Positions 44,299 through 55,098 are shown, counted from the stretch's first letter. The stretch is 64,000 nucleotides of DNA from Zobellia russellii (GCF_018728565.1 NZ_JACSOI010000009.1:87295-151294); one strand, 5' to 3'. Translations and numbers: made by a program. Notes: a model not told the origin generated them from the letters alone.

Positions 44299-45795
44299 TC
44301 AGGTTAGAATATCCTTCATTACGTGTCCGTGTACATCGGTCAATCGAAATCTTCTACCTTGGTGTTTATACGTAAGTTTTTCGTGGTCATACCCGAGCAA
44401 ATGCATAAGGGTTGCCTGAAAATCATGTACATGAACCGGATTACTGATAATATTATATCCGAACTCATCGGTTTCCCCGTAACTAAATCCCTTTTTTACA
44501 CCGGCGCCGGCCATCCAAATGGTAAAACACCTGGGATGATGATCCCTACCATAATTGGTTTTGGTCAATTTTCCTTGGGAATAATTGGTTCTACCGAATT
44601 CTCCTCCCCATACGATCAAGGTATCTTCCAACAAACCTCTTTGCTTTAAATCTTGTACCAGTGCCGCTGAAGGCTGATCCGTGTCCTTACATTGTCCCCG
44701 AATTTGTTTCGGCAGGTTTCCATGTTGGTCCCACCCACGATGGTACAACTGAATAAAGTTGACATCTTGTTCGACCAAACGTCTTGCCAACAAACAATTA
44801 GCGGCATAGGTGCCGGGAATTCGTGAGTCAGGCCCGTACATTTCATAAATATGGTCGGGTTCTTTTGTGACATCCATCACTTCTGGCACCGAAGTTTGCA
44901 TACGATAGGCCATTTCATACTGTGCAATACGGGTTTGTATTTCAGGATCTTGCTCCTTCTGGTACTGCATTTCCTGAATTTTTTGATAATAATCCAATGA
45001 AGACCTGCGCGACATATCGGAAATCCCATCGGGGTTATTCAAAAACAATACGGGGTCTTTTCCCGACCTAAATTGTACCCCTTGATGCAAAGAAGGTAAA
45101 AAACCACTTCCCCACAGACGTGAGTTCAAGGGTTGGGGCGCCAGGTTTCCACTGCCATCGGAAAGCAAAACACAAAACTCGGGCAAATTCTTATTAGAAC
45201 TACCCAAGCCATAGCTCAACCAAGAACCGATACAAGGTCTTCCCGGTTGTTGTGACCCCGTCTGAAAAAAGGTTATGGCCGGGTCGTGATTTATGGCATC
45301 GGTGTTCATACTCTTTATAAAACACAGTTCATCAACGATCTTTGCCGTATGGGGCATAAGCTCGCTTACCCAAGCCCTACTTTCCCCATACTGGTCAAAC
45401 TTGAACTGAGCCCCTGCCAAGGGAAAAGATTGCTGACCTGCCGTCATTCCGGTTATACGCTGACCTTGCCTAATAGAATCGGGAAGTTCCTCACCGTTCA
45501 TTGTTTCAAGCAAGGGCTTATAATCCCAAAGGTCATGCTGAGAAGGGCCACCACTTTGAAAAAGGTAGATCACCCTTTTTGCCTTTGGGGCGTAATGTCG
45601 CATATCGGGCATACCCGGCGGGGGACTCCCCATGCTGCCCACCTGGCCCAAAGCCTTGAGCGGATTGGAAAGGGCCGCCAAGGCCATGCCCCCAATACCG
45701 AAACCTGCCTTGGTAAGAAAATGCCTCCTATTGATTTCAAGACCTTGCCTTACTTCCGATTGATTATGGAACTTATTTAAATCCGAAAATTTCAT
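44299..45795 (-). CDS. DUF1501 protein, Tat-exported
   Basis: A 498-residue protein of the DUF1501 family (alkaline-phosphatase/sulfatase-like fold). The leader holds R23-R24 in NRRHFLTKAGFGIGGMALAAL, a Tat motif. The body has QSGGPSQHDLWDYKP, GSWLSYGLGS, the VWGGEFGRT motif and GRDHHPRCFTIWMAGAGVKKG, all typical. Members are nearly always next to PSD1/PSCyt2 proteins in Planctomycetota, Verrucomicrobiota and some Bacteroidota; here the partner is 12 bases upstream. The function is unknown. It is the last gene of the susC2 operon. Confidence 0.93.
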   Translation of the reverse strand: MKFSDLNKFHNQSEVRQGLEINRRHFLTKAGFGIGGMALAALSNPLKALGQVGSMGSPPPGMPDMRHYAPKAKRVIYLFQSGGPSQHDLWDYKPLLETMNGEELPDSIRQGQRITGMTAGQQSFPLAGAQFKFDQYGESRAWVSELMPHTAKIVDELCFIKSMNTDAINHDPAITFFQTGSQQPGRPCIGSWLSYGLGSSNKNLPEFCVLLSDGSGNLAPQPLNSRLWGSGFLPSLHQGVQFRSGKDPVLFLNNPDGISDMSRRSSLDYYQKIQEMQYQKEQDPEIQTRIAQYEMAYRMQTSVPEVMDVTKEPDHIYEMYGPDSRIPGTYAANCLLARRLVEQDVNFIQLYHRGWDQHGNLPKQIRGQCKDTDQPSAALVQDLKQRGLLEDTLIVWGGEFGRTNYSQGKLTKTNYGRDHHPRCFTIWMAGAGVKKGFSYGETDEFGYNIISNPVHVHDFQATLMHLLGYDHEKLTYKHQGRRFRLTDVHGHVMKDILT

Positions 45796-45807
45796 CTGTA
45801 CCTTGTT

Positions 45808-48800
45808 TTATCTTTTCATAATCGTTTCATCAAAACTCATGATCGTATTGCACACCACGGTCATGGCCGACACCTCTACCGGAAATTGCCCCATTTTTAC
45901 CGGGGTATAACCTAAGGCCAATAATTTTTTTGCTTCCTCGGGATTGTTCTCGAAATGCACCTTCTCCTTGGCGTAATGTTCCTCTAAAAGTTGAATCGTA
46001 TTTTTATCGGGGGTTATGCCCGTTAGCAAACGATAGGCCAGTATTATTTGTTCCCGTATTTCACTTTCATCCCTGACCACCCTTTCAGCAAGTACGCGGG
46101 CCGCCTCCACAAATTGAGGGTCGTTGAGCAAGGAGAGCGCCTGTAAGGGAGTGTTGGTCTCTGCCCTTTTCACGATACAGTAATCCCTAGAGGGCGCATC
46201 GAAAATCGTCATCGTAGGCGGTGGCGAAGCCCTCCTCCAAAACGTATAAAGCGACCTTCTATACAGCTTATCCCCTTCATCTTCCCGATAAGACCTTAAA
46301 TAAACCGAGTTTCCTGTAATTTCCTCCCAGAGCCCTTCGGGTTGGTATGGTTTTACACTGGCCCCTCCAATTTCATCAACCAGTAGGCCGCTCGATGCCA
46401 AGGCCAAATCTCGTATAAATTCCCCTTGCAACCTGTTGCTCGGACCACGGGCCAACATTTCATTGTCCGGATCATCTTTTCTTTCATCAACGGGAACTCT
46501 AGACGACTGTTGATAGGTAGCCGACATTACAATGGTTTTCATCATTTTTTTGACATCCCACCCAGAATCGATAAAAGATTTGGCCAAATAATCCAATAAT
46601 TCAGGATGATGCGGCAAGGCACCTTGATTACCGAAATCTTCCACCGTTTTTACGATACCTTGACCGAACAATAGTTGCCAATAACGGTTTACGGTCACCC
46701 TTGCCGTCAAGGGATTCCTTTCATCGACCAACCAATTGGCCAACCCCAAACGATCGGGTTGAAATTCTTCAGTAAAGGGAAAAATATCCTCAGGTGTTCC
46801 GGCGGAAACTTCCTCCAGAGGAATATCATAAGCCCCCCTATCAAGAATATAAGTAGGCCTAGGCTCTTTAAGGTCTCCCATTATCATAACCGTAGGAACG
46901 GTATCCAATATGGTATTTTTCTCTTCCCGAAGCGATTTAATCTTGTTGCTTATCGCTTTTTGCTCACTACTCTCCGTAAGCAAATAGTGCTCTTTTAACG
47001 CCTCTTTCGAGAAGTTGTCCGGAGCCACTTTAGCTTCCTCGAACAAAGCAAAGGCTTCAACCTCGCTTAACTCCCTATTGTAAATTTTCAGATCATCCAT
47101 TAGACCAAAACCGTCTACTTCGACCTGATAATCGATTTTCCCACCAAGGGTTATCCTTCCATTACCCCGGGAGATGGCTTTAGTGAGTTCATCTAAAAGC
47201 ACTTGCTTTTTCGACTTTTTACCATCGCTATAAATTTGAATACCACTGGCACTTCCCGACCCGTCATAAACAAAGGTCAAATGCACCCATTCATCTTTAG
47301 CGAGCGGCTTCTCCGTACGCACCGAAATCATGTTGGCCGGCAAACTATTGATAAGCCGTATGGTAGGATAGCCGTTTAAGACCGTCATCTCATACCCCTT
47401 ATAATTGTCATTTTTACCCCCAACATGCATCAATAAGGGCATGTACTCGTTCTCGTGATGCGAATTGACCCAGAAACTAAAAGAAAAAGGATCCGACACA
47501 TCAAAATCCAACTTCGTATCATTGATTCGAAGAACGTCATACCCCGTAAACTTAAACCCTTGCCCCTTCTTACCTTTGACCGGTTCAAATTCACCTCCTA
47601 CGTCATAGGTTTTTTGAGCCCTACTAGCATCATAGACCTTTTTTGAATTGCTGTTTTCGAATGAAATATCGACTAGCAAACCGTCATTTAAATCCAATTT
47701 AGGGTGGCTATATTTATCAACATCCAGCGATGTTTTTAAAGGCGATAGTTTTTTCTGCAAACTATCGACCTGAAAATCGATATAGGCTATAACGTCATCG
47801 ACCTCTTTGGTAGTCAGCAATAGCTGTGGCCCCGAATTACCATCATTAGGGGTCATTCCCCTTTCATTGACGCTGTTGAAAAAACTAAAAAATTGAAAAT
47901 ATTCCTTTTGGGAAATTTGGTCATATTTATGGTCATGGCATTTCGCGCACTGCATCGTCAAGCCCAAAAAGGCCGTTGATACGGTTTCCGCACGGTCGGC
48001 CGCATATTCGACCAAAAATTCCTCCAACACAATACCTCCTTCGGCATTTAGTTTCTGATTTCTCAAAAAGGCCGTTGCCAGCTTTTGTTCACGTGTGGCA
48101 TTCGGAAATTTATCGCCGGCCACTTGCCATGTAATGAAATCATTGTACGGCATATTACTATTGAATGCATCGATAACCCAATCACGCCACGGCCACATGG
48201 TCCTAACCCCGTCGGTGGAGTAGCCATGGGAATCGGCATAGCGTGCGATATCGAGCCATTCTACCGCCATTCGCTCCCCATAATGCGAAGATGACAACAG
48301 GCGATCGACCACCTTTTCATAGGCCTTGTCACTGTCGTCGGCCATAAAATCGTCGATTTCATCTATGGTAGGAGGAAGTCCTGTTAAATCAAGGGAAAGC
48401 CTTCTTAGCAATAATTCCTTATCCGCTTTAACATTGGGCTTCAACCCATTGTTTTCCAGTTTTTTCAGAACAAAATTATCTATAGGGTTCTGCAACCAAT
48501 CCTCATTCTTCACCTTGGGCACCGAAGTCTTTTTCAGGCTTGCATAAGACCAGTGCGGTTTGTACTCCGCCCCTTGGTCGATCCATTTTGCAATCATGGC
48601 GATTTCAAATTCGGTCATCGACAGATTGAACTTCGGTGGGGGCATCTGTAATTCGGGGTCATCCGAAACCATTCTTTGATAGGCCCCACTTTTTCCAATA
48701 CTTCCGGGAACAAAGGCATGCCCTCCCGATTGGAGCGTCTTTTTCAATGCCCCTTCGGGAATATCCAATCTCAAACCTGCCTTAACCCCATTTTTATCGG

Positions 48801-49008
48801 GCCCATGACAAGTAAAACATCGATCGGAAAGTATAGGTTTTATATGGTAATTAAAATCAACTTTTTCAGGAAGGACATCGGCATATTTTTCATAACCCTT
48901 ATCGGAACATGCCGATGCCAATAAAATTAGAAAAGCAACAAACAAAACCGCCTTTGTACGCTCAAAGCATCTATTTAATGAAATCAACTTATTATCATTC
49001 AATGGCAT
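45808..49008 (-). CDS. PSCyt1-PSCyt2-LamG-PSD1 lipoprotein (DUF1549/DUF1553)
   Basis: A protein of about 1066 residues. I chose the ATG at 49008, which gives a lipoprotein leader (FVAFLILLASAC); an upstream TTG start at 49035 is possible. Domains in order: PSCyt1 with a c-heme site C64-x-x-C67-H68 (CFTCHGPD), PSCyt2/DUF1549 with a second CAKCH site, a LamG/concanavalin-like insert (residues about 430-640), and PSD1/DUF1553 to the end. Such proteins are typical of planctomycetes and are thought to carry electrons or oxidise sugars. It follows susD2 by 28 bases and precedes the DUF1501 gene, its usual partner. The LamG insert may bind the glycan. Its physiological substrate is unknown. Confidence 0.92.
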   Translation of the reverse strand: MPLNDNKLISLNRCFERTKAVLFVAFLILLASACSDKGYEKYADVLPEKVDFNYHIKPILSDRCFTCHGPDKNGVKAGLRLDIPEGALKKTLQSGGHAFVPGSIGKSGAYQRMVSDDPELQMPPPKFNLSMTEFEIAMIAKWIDQGAEYKPHWSYASLKKTSVPKVKNEDWLQNPIDNFVLKKLENNGLKPNVKADKELLLRRLSLDLTGLPPTIDEIDDFMADDSDKAYEKVVDRLLSSSHYGERMAVEWLDIARYADSHGYSTDGVRTMWPWRDWVIDAFNSNMPYNDFITWQVAGDKFPNATREQKLATAFLRNQKLNAEGGIVLEEFLVEYAADRAETVSTAFLGLTMQCAKCHDHKYDQISQKEYFQFFSFFNSVNERGMTPNDGNSGPQLLLTTKEVDDVIAYIDFQVDSLQKKLSPLKTSLDVDKYSHPKLDLNDGLLVDISFENSNSKKVYDASRAQKTYDVGGEFEPVKGKKGQGFKFTGYDVLRINDTKLDFDVSDPFSFSFWVNSHHENEYMPLLMHVGGKNDNYKGYEMTVLNGYPTIRLINSLPANMISVRTEKPLAKDEWVHLTFVYDGSGSASGIQIYSDGKKSKKQVLLDELTKAISRGNGRITLGGKIDYQVEVDGFGLMDDLKIYNRELSEVEAFALFEEAKVAPDNFSKEALKEHYLLTESSEQKAISNKIKSLREEKNTILDTVPTVMIMGDLKEPRPTYILDRGAYDIPLEEVSAGTPEDIFPFTEEFQPDRLGLANWLVDERNPLTARVTVNRYWQLLFGQGIVKTVEDFGNQGALPHHPELLDYLAKSFIDSGWDVKKMMKTIVMSATYQQSSRVPVDERKDDPDNEMLARGPSNRLQGEFIRDLALASSGLLVDEIGGASVKPYQPEGLWEEITGNSVYLRSYREDEGDKLYRRSLYTFWRRASPPPTMTIFDAPSRDYCIVKRAETNTPLQALSLLNDPQFVEAARVLAERVVRDESEIREQIILAYRLLTGITPDKNTIQLLEEHYAKEKVHFENNPEEAKKLLALGYTPVKMGQFPVEVSAMTVVCNTIMSFDETIMKR

Positions 49009-49036
49009 AGTTCTCTTCTTTAGTCTAATATACAAT

Positions 49037-50737
49037 CTAATTAACGTATCCTGGGTTCTGCTCGAGTTCCCCTAAGGTATTTAGTTCTATTTCGGCAAAT
49101 GGGATAGGGAACAGGTTATTAAAAGGCTCGATAGTAAGTCCCGCAAAAGGATTGCCGAGAACCGTCCTATCGTAAAGTAAGTTTAACCTACTCAAGGTCA
49201 TTCTTCTGTTTTCCTCATAATTCAATTCCCTCATACGCTCATCAAGGATATAATCAATATCTACTTCACTGGCCTCCACAGGCTCTGCCCCTGCCCTATT
49301 TCGCAGCATATTGATATCATCCGCAGCCTTGGAAAAATTGCCTTGGGCCAAATATGCCTCTGCCCGAAGCAAATAGGTCTCTGCCAATCGAATCTGATAC
49401 CAATCCGTAAACGTTTGTCCAGCGGAATTGGCTACTTGACCCGTTGCAGGGTCTGCCAAGATCTCAACGGGATGATCATTGGGCGTAGAAATTTTAGTTA
49501 CGTTCGGATAATAATCACGTAAGGTATCTTGAGCCGATAGGTTATCAAACCATGATTGAGGAAAATCACTTATTTTTTGACCGAAGTACGCCGATCCAGG
49601 ATTATCAACGGTCCAGTCTCTTTGAATACTTCTATTCTCATTTCTCAGATCCGTATCGAATGTCGATGTAGCACTATCCCATCCCCAGATGGTATGGGTA
49701 AAGTAAGGCGTAGGACGTATAAAGCCCACGGGTCTCCCGATATTTTTCGAGGTAGGCCCCAAGAATACTTTTTCCCCGTCAGGGTCGTTCAAAAACCAAT
49801 ACAAACTACCGTACCAACGCTCATATCTAAACGCATTCTCAGAATTGCTTCCACTTAAGGAAATCTGTGTATTACCAGGGATATTAAACTCTTCCTGCAA
49901 GACCAGAATACCTTCGGTATTACCTGAGCTTCTGTTTTGATTAAAACGTTGGAACAAGTCCCAATAAGGATCCCCTTCATCGGAAGCCCTATTCCCAAAA
50001 CGCGCTGTCATAAGACTGATGTTCGGGTCGTTGATCACTTTAGAAGCCGTAGCCACCGCCCCTTCCAAATCGTCCTTTGCCAGATACAGTTCTACCAGAT
50101 AGTGATTGGCCGCAGCATTGTTCAACCTTCCATCGGCCTTGACCTCATTTACGCTAGGTAAATTGGCAGCCGCGAAACCAAGGTCCGAAATCGCTTGATC
50201 TATAGTTTCCTCAACGGTACTTCTAACGAAATCCCTTCGAGGCGAGCCTATTTCTTCCAGAACAATGGGCACCCCACCATACAGAAAACCCAAGGACCTG
50301 TACGCATAGCCCCTAAACCATCGGGCCTCGGCAATATGCAAATTCTTTTCAGCCGCATCATCATACTCGATGTTCTCGATTCTCGCAAGAATGGCATTGG
50401 AATTAAAGATAATTTTATAGTAGCGGTTCCAAAAATTCAAGGCCACGCCGGAGGAAGGCAACAACTGGGTTCTGTAATCTCCCAAACGCTGGGTTTCCGG
50501 ACTCCTTGCCGACATACACAAATCAGTTCCCGAATGCATCAATTCCGTAATCTCTCCATTGTGCAAGGCCCGCATCCGGCCGTAATTAGAAACCAATGCC
50601 GCCTCGATATCGGCAGGGGCGACATAAGAAATCTCAGGACTTAAAAAATCCAATGGTTTTTCTATCAATTGATCTTCATCACAAGCTACCGCAAGTATAA
50701 GGAAGCAAGCTATAATTGTATACTTATATAGTTTCAT
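49037..50737 (-). CDS. SusD/RagB-family glycan-binding lipoprotein 2
   Basis: A 566-residue surface lipoprotein (ILAVAC). Typical SusD features are ARWFRGYAYRSLGFLYGGVPIVLEEI, RLAETYLLRAEAYLAQ and DERMRELNYEENRRM. It partners SusC2, whose stop lies 10 bases upstream. It resembles SusD1 in layout but only in the conserved motifs, so the two pairs probably bind different ligands. If the SusC2 stop codon is real, this protein may be made without a working transporter. Confidence 0.95.
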   Translation of the reverse strand: MKLYKYTIIACFLILAVACDEDQLIEKPLDFLSPEISYVAPADIEAALVSNYGRMRALHNGEITELMHSGTDLCMSARSPETQRLGDYRTQLLPSSGVALNFWNRYYKIIFNSNAILARIENIEYDDAAEKNLHIAEARWFRGYAYRSLGFLYGGVPIVLEEIGSPRRDFVRSTVEETIDQAISDLGFAAANLPSVNEVKADGRLNNAAANHYLVELYLAKDDLEGAVATASKVINDPNISLMTARFGNRASDEGDPYWDLFQRFNQNRSSGNTEGILVLQEEFNIPGNTQISLSGSNSENAFRYERWYGSLYWFLNDPDGEKVFLGPTSKNIGRPVGFIRPTPYFTHTIWGWDSATSTFDTDLRNENRSIQRDWTVDNPGSAYFGQKISDFPQSWFDNLSAQDTLRDYYPNVTKISTPNDHPVEILADPATGQVANSAGQTFTDWYQIRLAETYLLRAEAYLAQGNFSKAADDINMLRNRAGAEPVEASEVDIDYILDERMRELNYEENRRMTLSRLNLLYDRTVLGNPFAGLTIEPFNNLFPIPFAEIELNTLGELEQNPGYVN

Positions 50738-50747
50738 AGTACTAATT

Positions 50748-53700
50748 TTAAAAAGTTAAGTTAAGACCAATTGAATAGCTCGTCATGACGGGCGCTTGGT
50801 TCAAATCAAAGGCATTGCCGCTTATTTCCGGATCGGTACCTATCCAGTCCGTCCAGGTATAAAGGTTTTTGCCCGCTATAAACAACCTAAATTTCTCCAC
50901 CCCTAGCTTCTCGCTAATTTGGTCAGGAAAATTATAGGCCAACCTAACATCTTGCAAGCGAACGAAACTTCGGTCTTCATAACGCTGGGCATTAATAGGG
51001 TCATCATACAAAACCCCTGAGTGCGCCGCATTGGAATTAGCAGGAGACCAAGCATCAAATTCTCTTACGATATTATAAGTACTAGCATTATCATGCTGCC
51101 ATTCCCCTACTGAGGAGGTTGGATTAACACGACCCAAATACCCATCTTTACCTCCTTGAACAGAATTTATAAATGCGCTGAACGTAAAATCCTTATAATT
51201 AAACTCGTTGTAAATACTAAATCGATACGCTTCTTCCGCACGCCCTAAGACCTTACGATCCTTATCGGCCGAAATTAAACCGTCACCGTCAAGATCCTCA
51301 AGAATTCTGTTACCGGGATTATACCCATCGGGTATATCATCGTTAAGTTGATAGATGTTTCCGGTATCGGAATAATCATATATGGTTTGAATCGACTCGC
51401 CCGGTATAAGCCTACCCCGGGTGGTAATCAAATCATCTTCAACACCGTCATTATCGTCATCCCTACCTAAAATGGTGACAATTTCATTACTGTTGATAGA
51501 GAAGTTCAAAGTACTTTGCCAAGTGAAATTTTCCGATTGTACGTTAACCGAATTAATCGATACTTCAAGACCTTTATTGGCCACTTCCCCAAGATTGGTA
51601 GGTATGGTCGAAAATCCAGTAATACGAGGAAGGTTGATATCAAATAAAATATCTTCGGTGGTGGTATCGTAATAGTTGATACTACCATTTATTTTTCCGC
51701 TTAACATCCCAAAATCGAGACCGAGGTTTAAGCCGGTAGTGGTTTCCCAACTGAGGCTATTATTGGCCAATGAGTTAATATTTTGGCCATAGGCTGGGCC
51801 CGAACCATCTCCGAATACATATTGAAAACCGGCGTCTACCTGGGCAAGGGTTCGGTACCTTCCGACAGTACGGTTACCCGTTTGTCCGTAAGTCGCCCGA
51901 AACTTCAGGTTTGTCAAACCTGGCAAAGCCTTGTTTACGAATTTTTCATTACTCAAAGTCCAAGCCAGTCCCAAGGAAGGAAAAATGCCAAATTTCTTAT
52001 CCGATCCAAATCCTGAGAAACCATCACGCCTGGTTGTAAAGGTCAAAAGGTATTTGTCGTTGTAACGATAATTTAATCGTGCCATCTGATAAATACTGCT
52101 TTCGTCAAACGCCCCCGATTCAGCGAGCTGAAGATCCACATCACCCGATTCTAAACTGTTATACCCTAAAGATTGGTTTAGAAAATTTCCGGAACGCGCT
52201 ATGGTATTTTCCCCGTCCCTTTCCTCAAAACCGTACAAGAGCGTAACATCTAAAGCATGTTTTTCATTGAAAGTCCTTTTATACGTCAATAAGTTATCGG
52301 TAGTTCTATCTTCCCGAAAAATGTTTTCCTTAGAAGAGCCACCGGTAAAATTATTGCCAATGGGATCAAACCTATAATCACGTGTAGTTCTATAATTAAT
52401 CGCATGGTTGATTCGATACGACAAGCCTTCAATGGGTAGTTGTATTTGGGCATAGAAATTACCGAACATGTTCATCCTTTTGTCCAACTGGTCGACTTCC
52501 GGTCGCAATAAGGGACTCCGAAAGATTCCTATGGGATCCGTAGCTATGCTTCCGTCTTCCTTATATGGATGTATTAGGGGCGAGTATAAATAACCGCCGC
52601 GCAAGTTGGCCTCAAGACCCGAATAGTCACCAAACGAGGCAAAAGTCTGCATCCCAACGGTAAGCCAATCCCTCACTTTAGTATCAAAATTCGCCCTTAA
52701 GCTCAAGCGATCATACTGGTCGTTCAATTTCCACCCCTTCTGGTCGATATAGCCTGCGGAAAGAAAATAAGAGGTCTTACCTGAATTTCCTGCCATGCTA
52801 ATGTTCGTGTTTTGGGTCGAAGCCGCTTGAGTAACCGAATCCAACCAATTCGTATCCGTTCCATTTTTATATCCATCTTGAATAGATTGATATGGGAATC
52901 GCGTCGAAGGATCAAAGGAAGAATCCAACTGGGTATAGTCGGGAGCCAAGTAAGCCTCTTCATAAAATATCTTATCGTAGTGTTCAAGCCATTGACTCCT
53001 TCCAAGCGGGGTCAAGGTATTTGATGGCGTCTCCATAGAATAAAAGGTAGAGAAGTTGATAATCGGCTTGCGATCCTTCTTACCGTTTTTAGAGGTAATC
53101 AAAATAACACCGTTTGCCGCTTGAGAACCATAAATGGCTTGTGAACTGGCATCTTTTAAAACGTCTATGGTTCCAATGTCACCAGGGTTGATATCGGCTA
53201 AGCTTCCCCTATAAATCACACCATCAAGAACGATCAAGGGATCGCTCCCCGTCAAATTTCCATCATCATCAACAGCAAAAGTGTTTCTCCCCCGCACCTG
53301 AATGTTTGGGTTTGCACCGGCCGAACTCACCGCTCCAATGTTAAGACCGGCAACCGAGCCCTGTAAGGACTGAAGTATATTCACATTGGGCTGATCTTCA
53401 AAGGCCTGAAGGTCTGCGCTGGCGACCGACCCCGTCAAATCGGATTTCTTTTGGGTACCATAGCCAACAACGACTACCTCTTCAAGACTGGCGGCACTAG
53501 CTTCCATAACCACATCAATCTGGTTATTGCCCGCTATCTAAATTTCCTGTTCGGCAAACCCGATATAACTAGCCACTAGAACAGCGTCCCGATCGGAGAC
53601 CACTATAGAATACTCCCCGTCAAAATCTGCCGAGACGCCATTGGTCGTTCCTTTCTCAAGTATAGATGTCCCTGGCAAAGGGATACCGGCATCATCGACA

Positions 53701-53819
53701 ACTTTGCCTTGTACGACAAAACCGTCTTGCGCCTGGGCCGTAAACGAAAAAGCACTGACCAGGAACAGCAGCGACAACGCACTTCTAATAAATTTAAAAC
53801 TTTGTAATTGATGTTTCAT
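50748..53819 (-). pseudogene. SusC/RagA-family transporter 2, interrupted by one in-frame TAG
   Basis: A SusC gene of about 1023 codons in one reading frame, broken by a single TAG at 53540-53538. Upstream lies the leader (FTAQAQDGF) and the carboxypeptidase-like domain up to SYIGFAEQEI. Downstream the frame continues without shift into IAGNNQIDVVMEASAASLEEVVVVGYGTQKK and a full plug and barrel to SIGLNLTF. In SusC1 the matching place reads EIPVAGN, so the stop replaces one residue. No other damage is seen. Options are a recent nonsense mutation, a sequencing error, a translational restart at the GTG at 53513 (which would lack a signal peptide), or suppression. The operator and promoter before it are intact and match those of susC1. 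Confidence 0.88.
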
Positions 53820-53869
53820 ACATAAGGTGTTTGGATTGATAAGTTTGATTGGTATTGATTACGAAAAAG

Positions 53870-53899
53870 CAAAACTATAAATTTCTTTCAATTACGCAA
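53870..53899 (-). promoter_or_regulatory. Promoter of the susC2 operon
   Basis: On the minus strand TTG (53899-53897), a 19-base spacer and TAGTTTTG (53877-53870), identical in elements and spacing to the susC1 promoter. The -33 lies in the operator. Confidence 0.82.
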
Positions 53900-53911
53900 C
53901 CGATTGCGCAA
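53892..53911. promoter_or_regulatory. LacI-type operator 2
   Basis: TTACGCAACCGATTGCGCAA shares the core GCAACCGATTGC with operator 1. The outer bases are swapped between left and right arms, so the same site is read in mirrored flanks. It covers the -33 of susC2. Confidence 0.78.
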
Positions 53912-54011
53912 ATATATTCCAAATATTTTGATGATTTGTTAATTATTTCCCGCAATAAGTAAGTAAAAACTACATTTATTGATTTTTATATCAAAAAACA
54001 CTTTTGTTTTC

Positions 54012-54041
54012 TTGCCCATTAAAAATTGTTGCGTAATATTG
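54012..54041 (+). promoter_or_regulatory. Promoter of lacI2-thuA2
   Basis: TTG (54012-54014), a 19-base spacer and TAATATTG (54034-54041). The -33 region has diverged from copy 1 but the TTG and spacing are kept, which supports a working promoter. A TTGCGTAA half-site overlaps the -7. Confidence 0.65.
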
Positions 54042-54066
54042 TTGCAGAAACATTGCACTATCCAAA

Positions 54067-55083
54067 ATGGCTAAAAAAATAACGATATACGACTTGGCCC
54101 AAAAGCTGAATATATCTCCCGCCACTGTAAGTCGCAGTCTGAACGACCATCCGGCCATCAGCCAAAAGACAAAGGACAAAGTCTTGTCCGTTGCCAAGGA
54201 AACCGGCTATAGAACCAATAAATTTGCCGCCAACCTTAGCAAGCAACGGTCCAAAACCATTGGGGTCATCGTACCCAAGCTCAATTCCATTTTTATGTCT
54301 ACCGTATTATCGGGCATAGAGAAAATAGCCAATAATTTCGGCTACAACCTGGTCATTAGCCAGTCGTTGGAATCGCAGGAAAAGGAAAAACTCAATGCAA
54401 AGACGCTTTTTGATAGCGGGATCGACGCCCTTTTGGTCTCCTTGGCCTATGAAACGGAGAACTACGACCACTTCACAACCTATACCGATAGAAAAATACC
54501 ATTGTTGTTTTTCGATAGGCTGTGCGACCTACCCAATTGCCCTACGATTTCCATAGATAACGAAGCCGCCGGATACGACGCCACACAGCATCTCATAGAA
54601 AAAGGCTGTAAAAACATCGTACATATAAGTGGTAGCTTAAGACGAAACGTTTATACCGATCGTCTGGAAGGATACAAAAGGGCCCTGTATAAAAATAAGC
54701 TTCCGGTCAGGCCCGAAAACATTATCGAAAGCGACTTGAACATTTACAAGGTTCAAGAGTTCGTGGCCTATATAAAGGCTTCGAAACATAAGGTCGACGG
54801 TATATTCGTTTCCAACGACACCTTTGCCGTAAACTGCATCAAAGAGCTTAAAAAAGAGGGATTCCGTATTCCCGAGGATATCAAAATCATCGGGTTCAAC
54901 AACGACCCCGTCTCCGAAGTCATATCGCCCAACCTTTCCACAATTGAATACCCGGGCTACAAAATGGGCATTCTTGCCGGACAAAGCATCATCAGCCACT
55001 TAAACGGGTCGATAAACATTCAATCCGCAGATCAAATTATCATTAAGCATAAATTAATAGCTAGGGAGTCTAGCCAAACCTAA
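54067..55083 (+). CDS. LacI-family transcriptional regulator 2
   Basis: A 338-residue paralogue of the regulator at 42112-43128. The DNA-binding part (residues 1-60) is identical, so the two should compete for the same operators. Changes cluster in the sensor domain, for example YTDRLEGYKRALYKNKLP against YAGRLEGYKKALYKNGLP, and the region around NIYKVQEFVAYIKASKHKVD. A change in inducer specificity or dimer contact is possible. It is transcribed away from susC2 and is followed by thuA2 after 15 bases. Confidence 0.95.
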   Translation: MAKKITIYDLAQKLNISPATVSRSLNDHPAISQKTKDKVLSVAKETGYRTNKFAANLSKQRSKTIGVIVPKLNSIFMSTVLSGIEKIANNFGYNLVISQSLESQEKEKLNAKTLFDSGIDALLVSLAYETENYDHFTTYTDRKIPLLFFDRLCDLPNCPTISIDNEAAGYDATQHLIEKGCKNIVHISGSLRRNVYTDRLEGYKRALYKNKLPVRPENIIESDLNIYKVQEFVAYIKASKHKVDGIFVSNDTFAVNCIKELKKEGFRIPEDIKIIGFNNDPVSEVISPNLSTIEYPGYKMGILAGQSIISHLNGSINIQSADQIIIKHKLIARESSQT

Positions 55084-55098
55084 AGACACACATTACCC

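Noticed and set aside
53538..53540. TAG as a recoded amino acid (pyrrolysine or reassigned amber codon)
   Set aside because: Other genes in the window end in TAG normally (for example 6921, 22116 and 30118), so the codon is a stop here.
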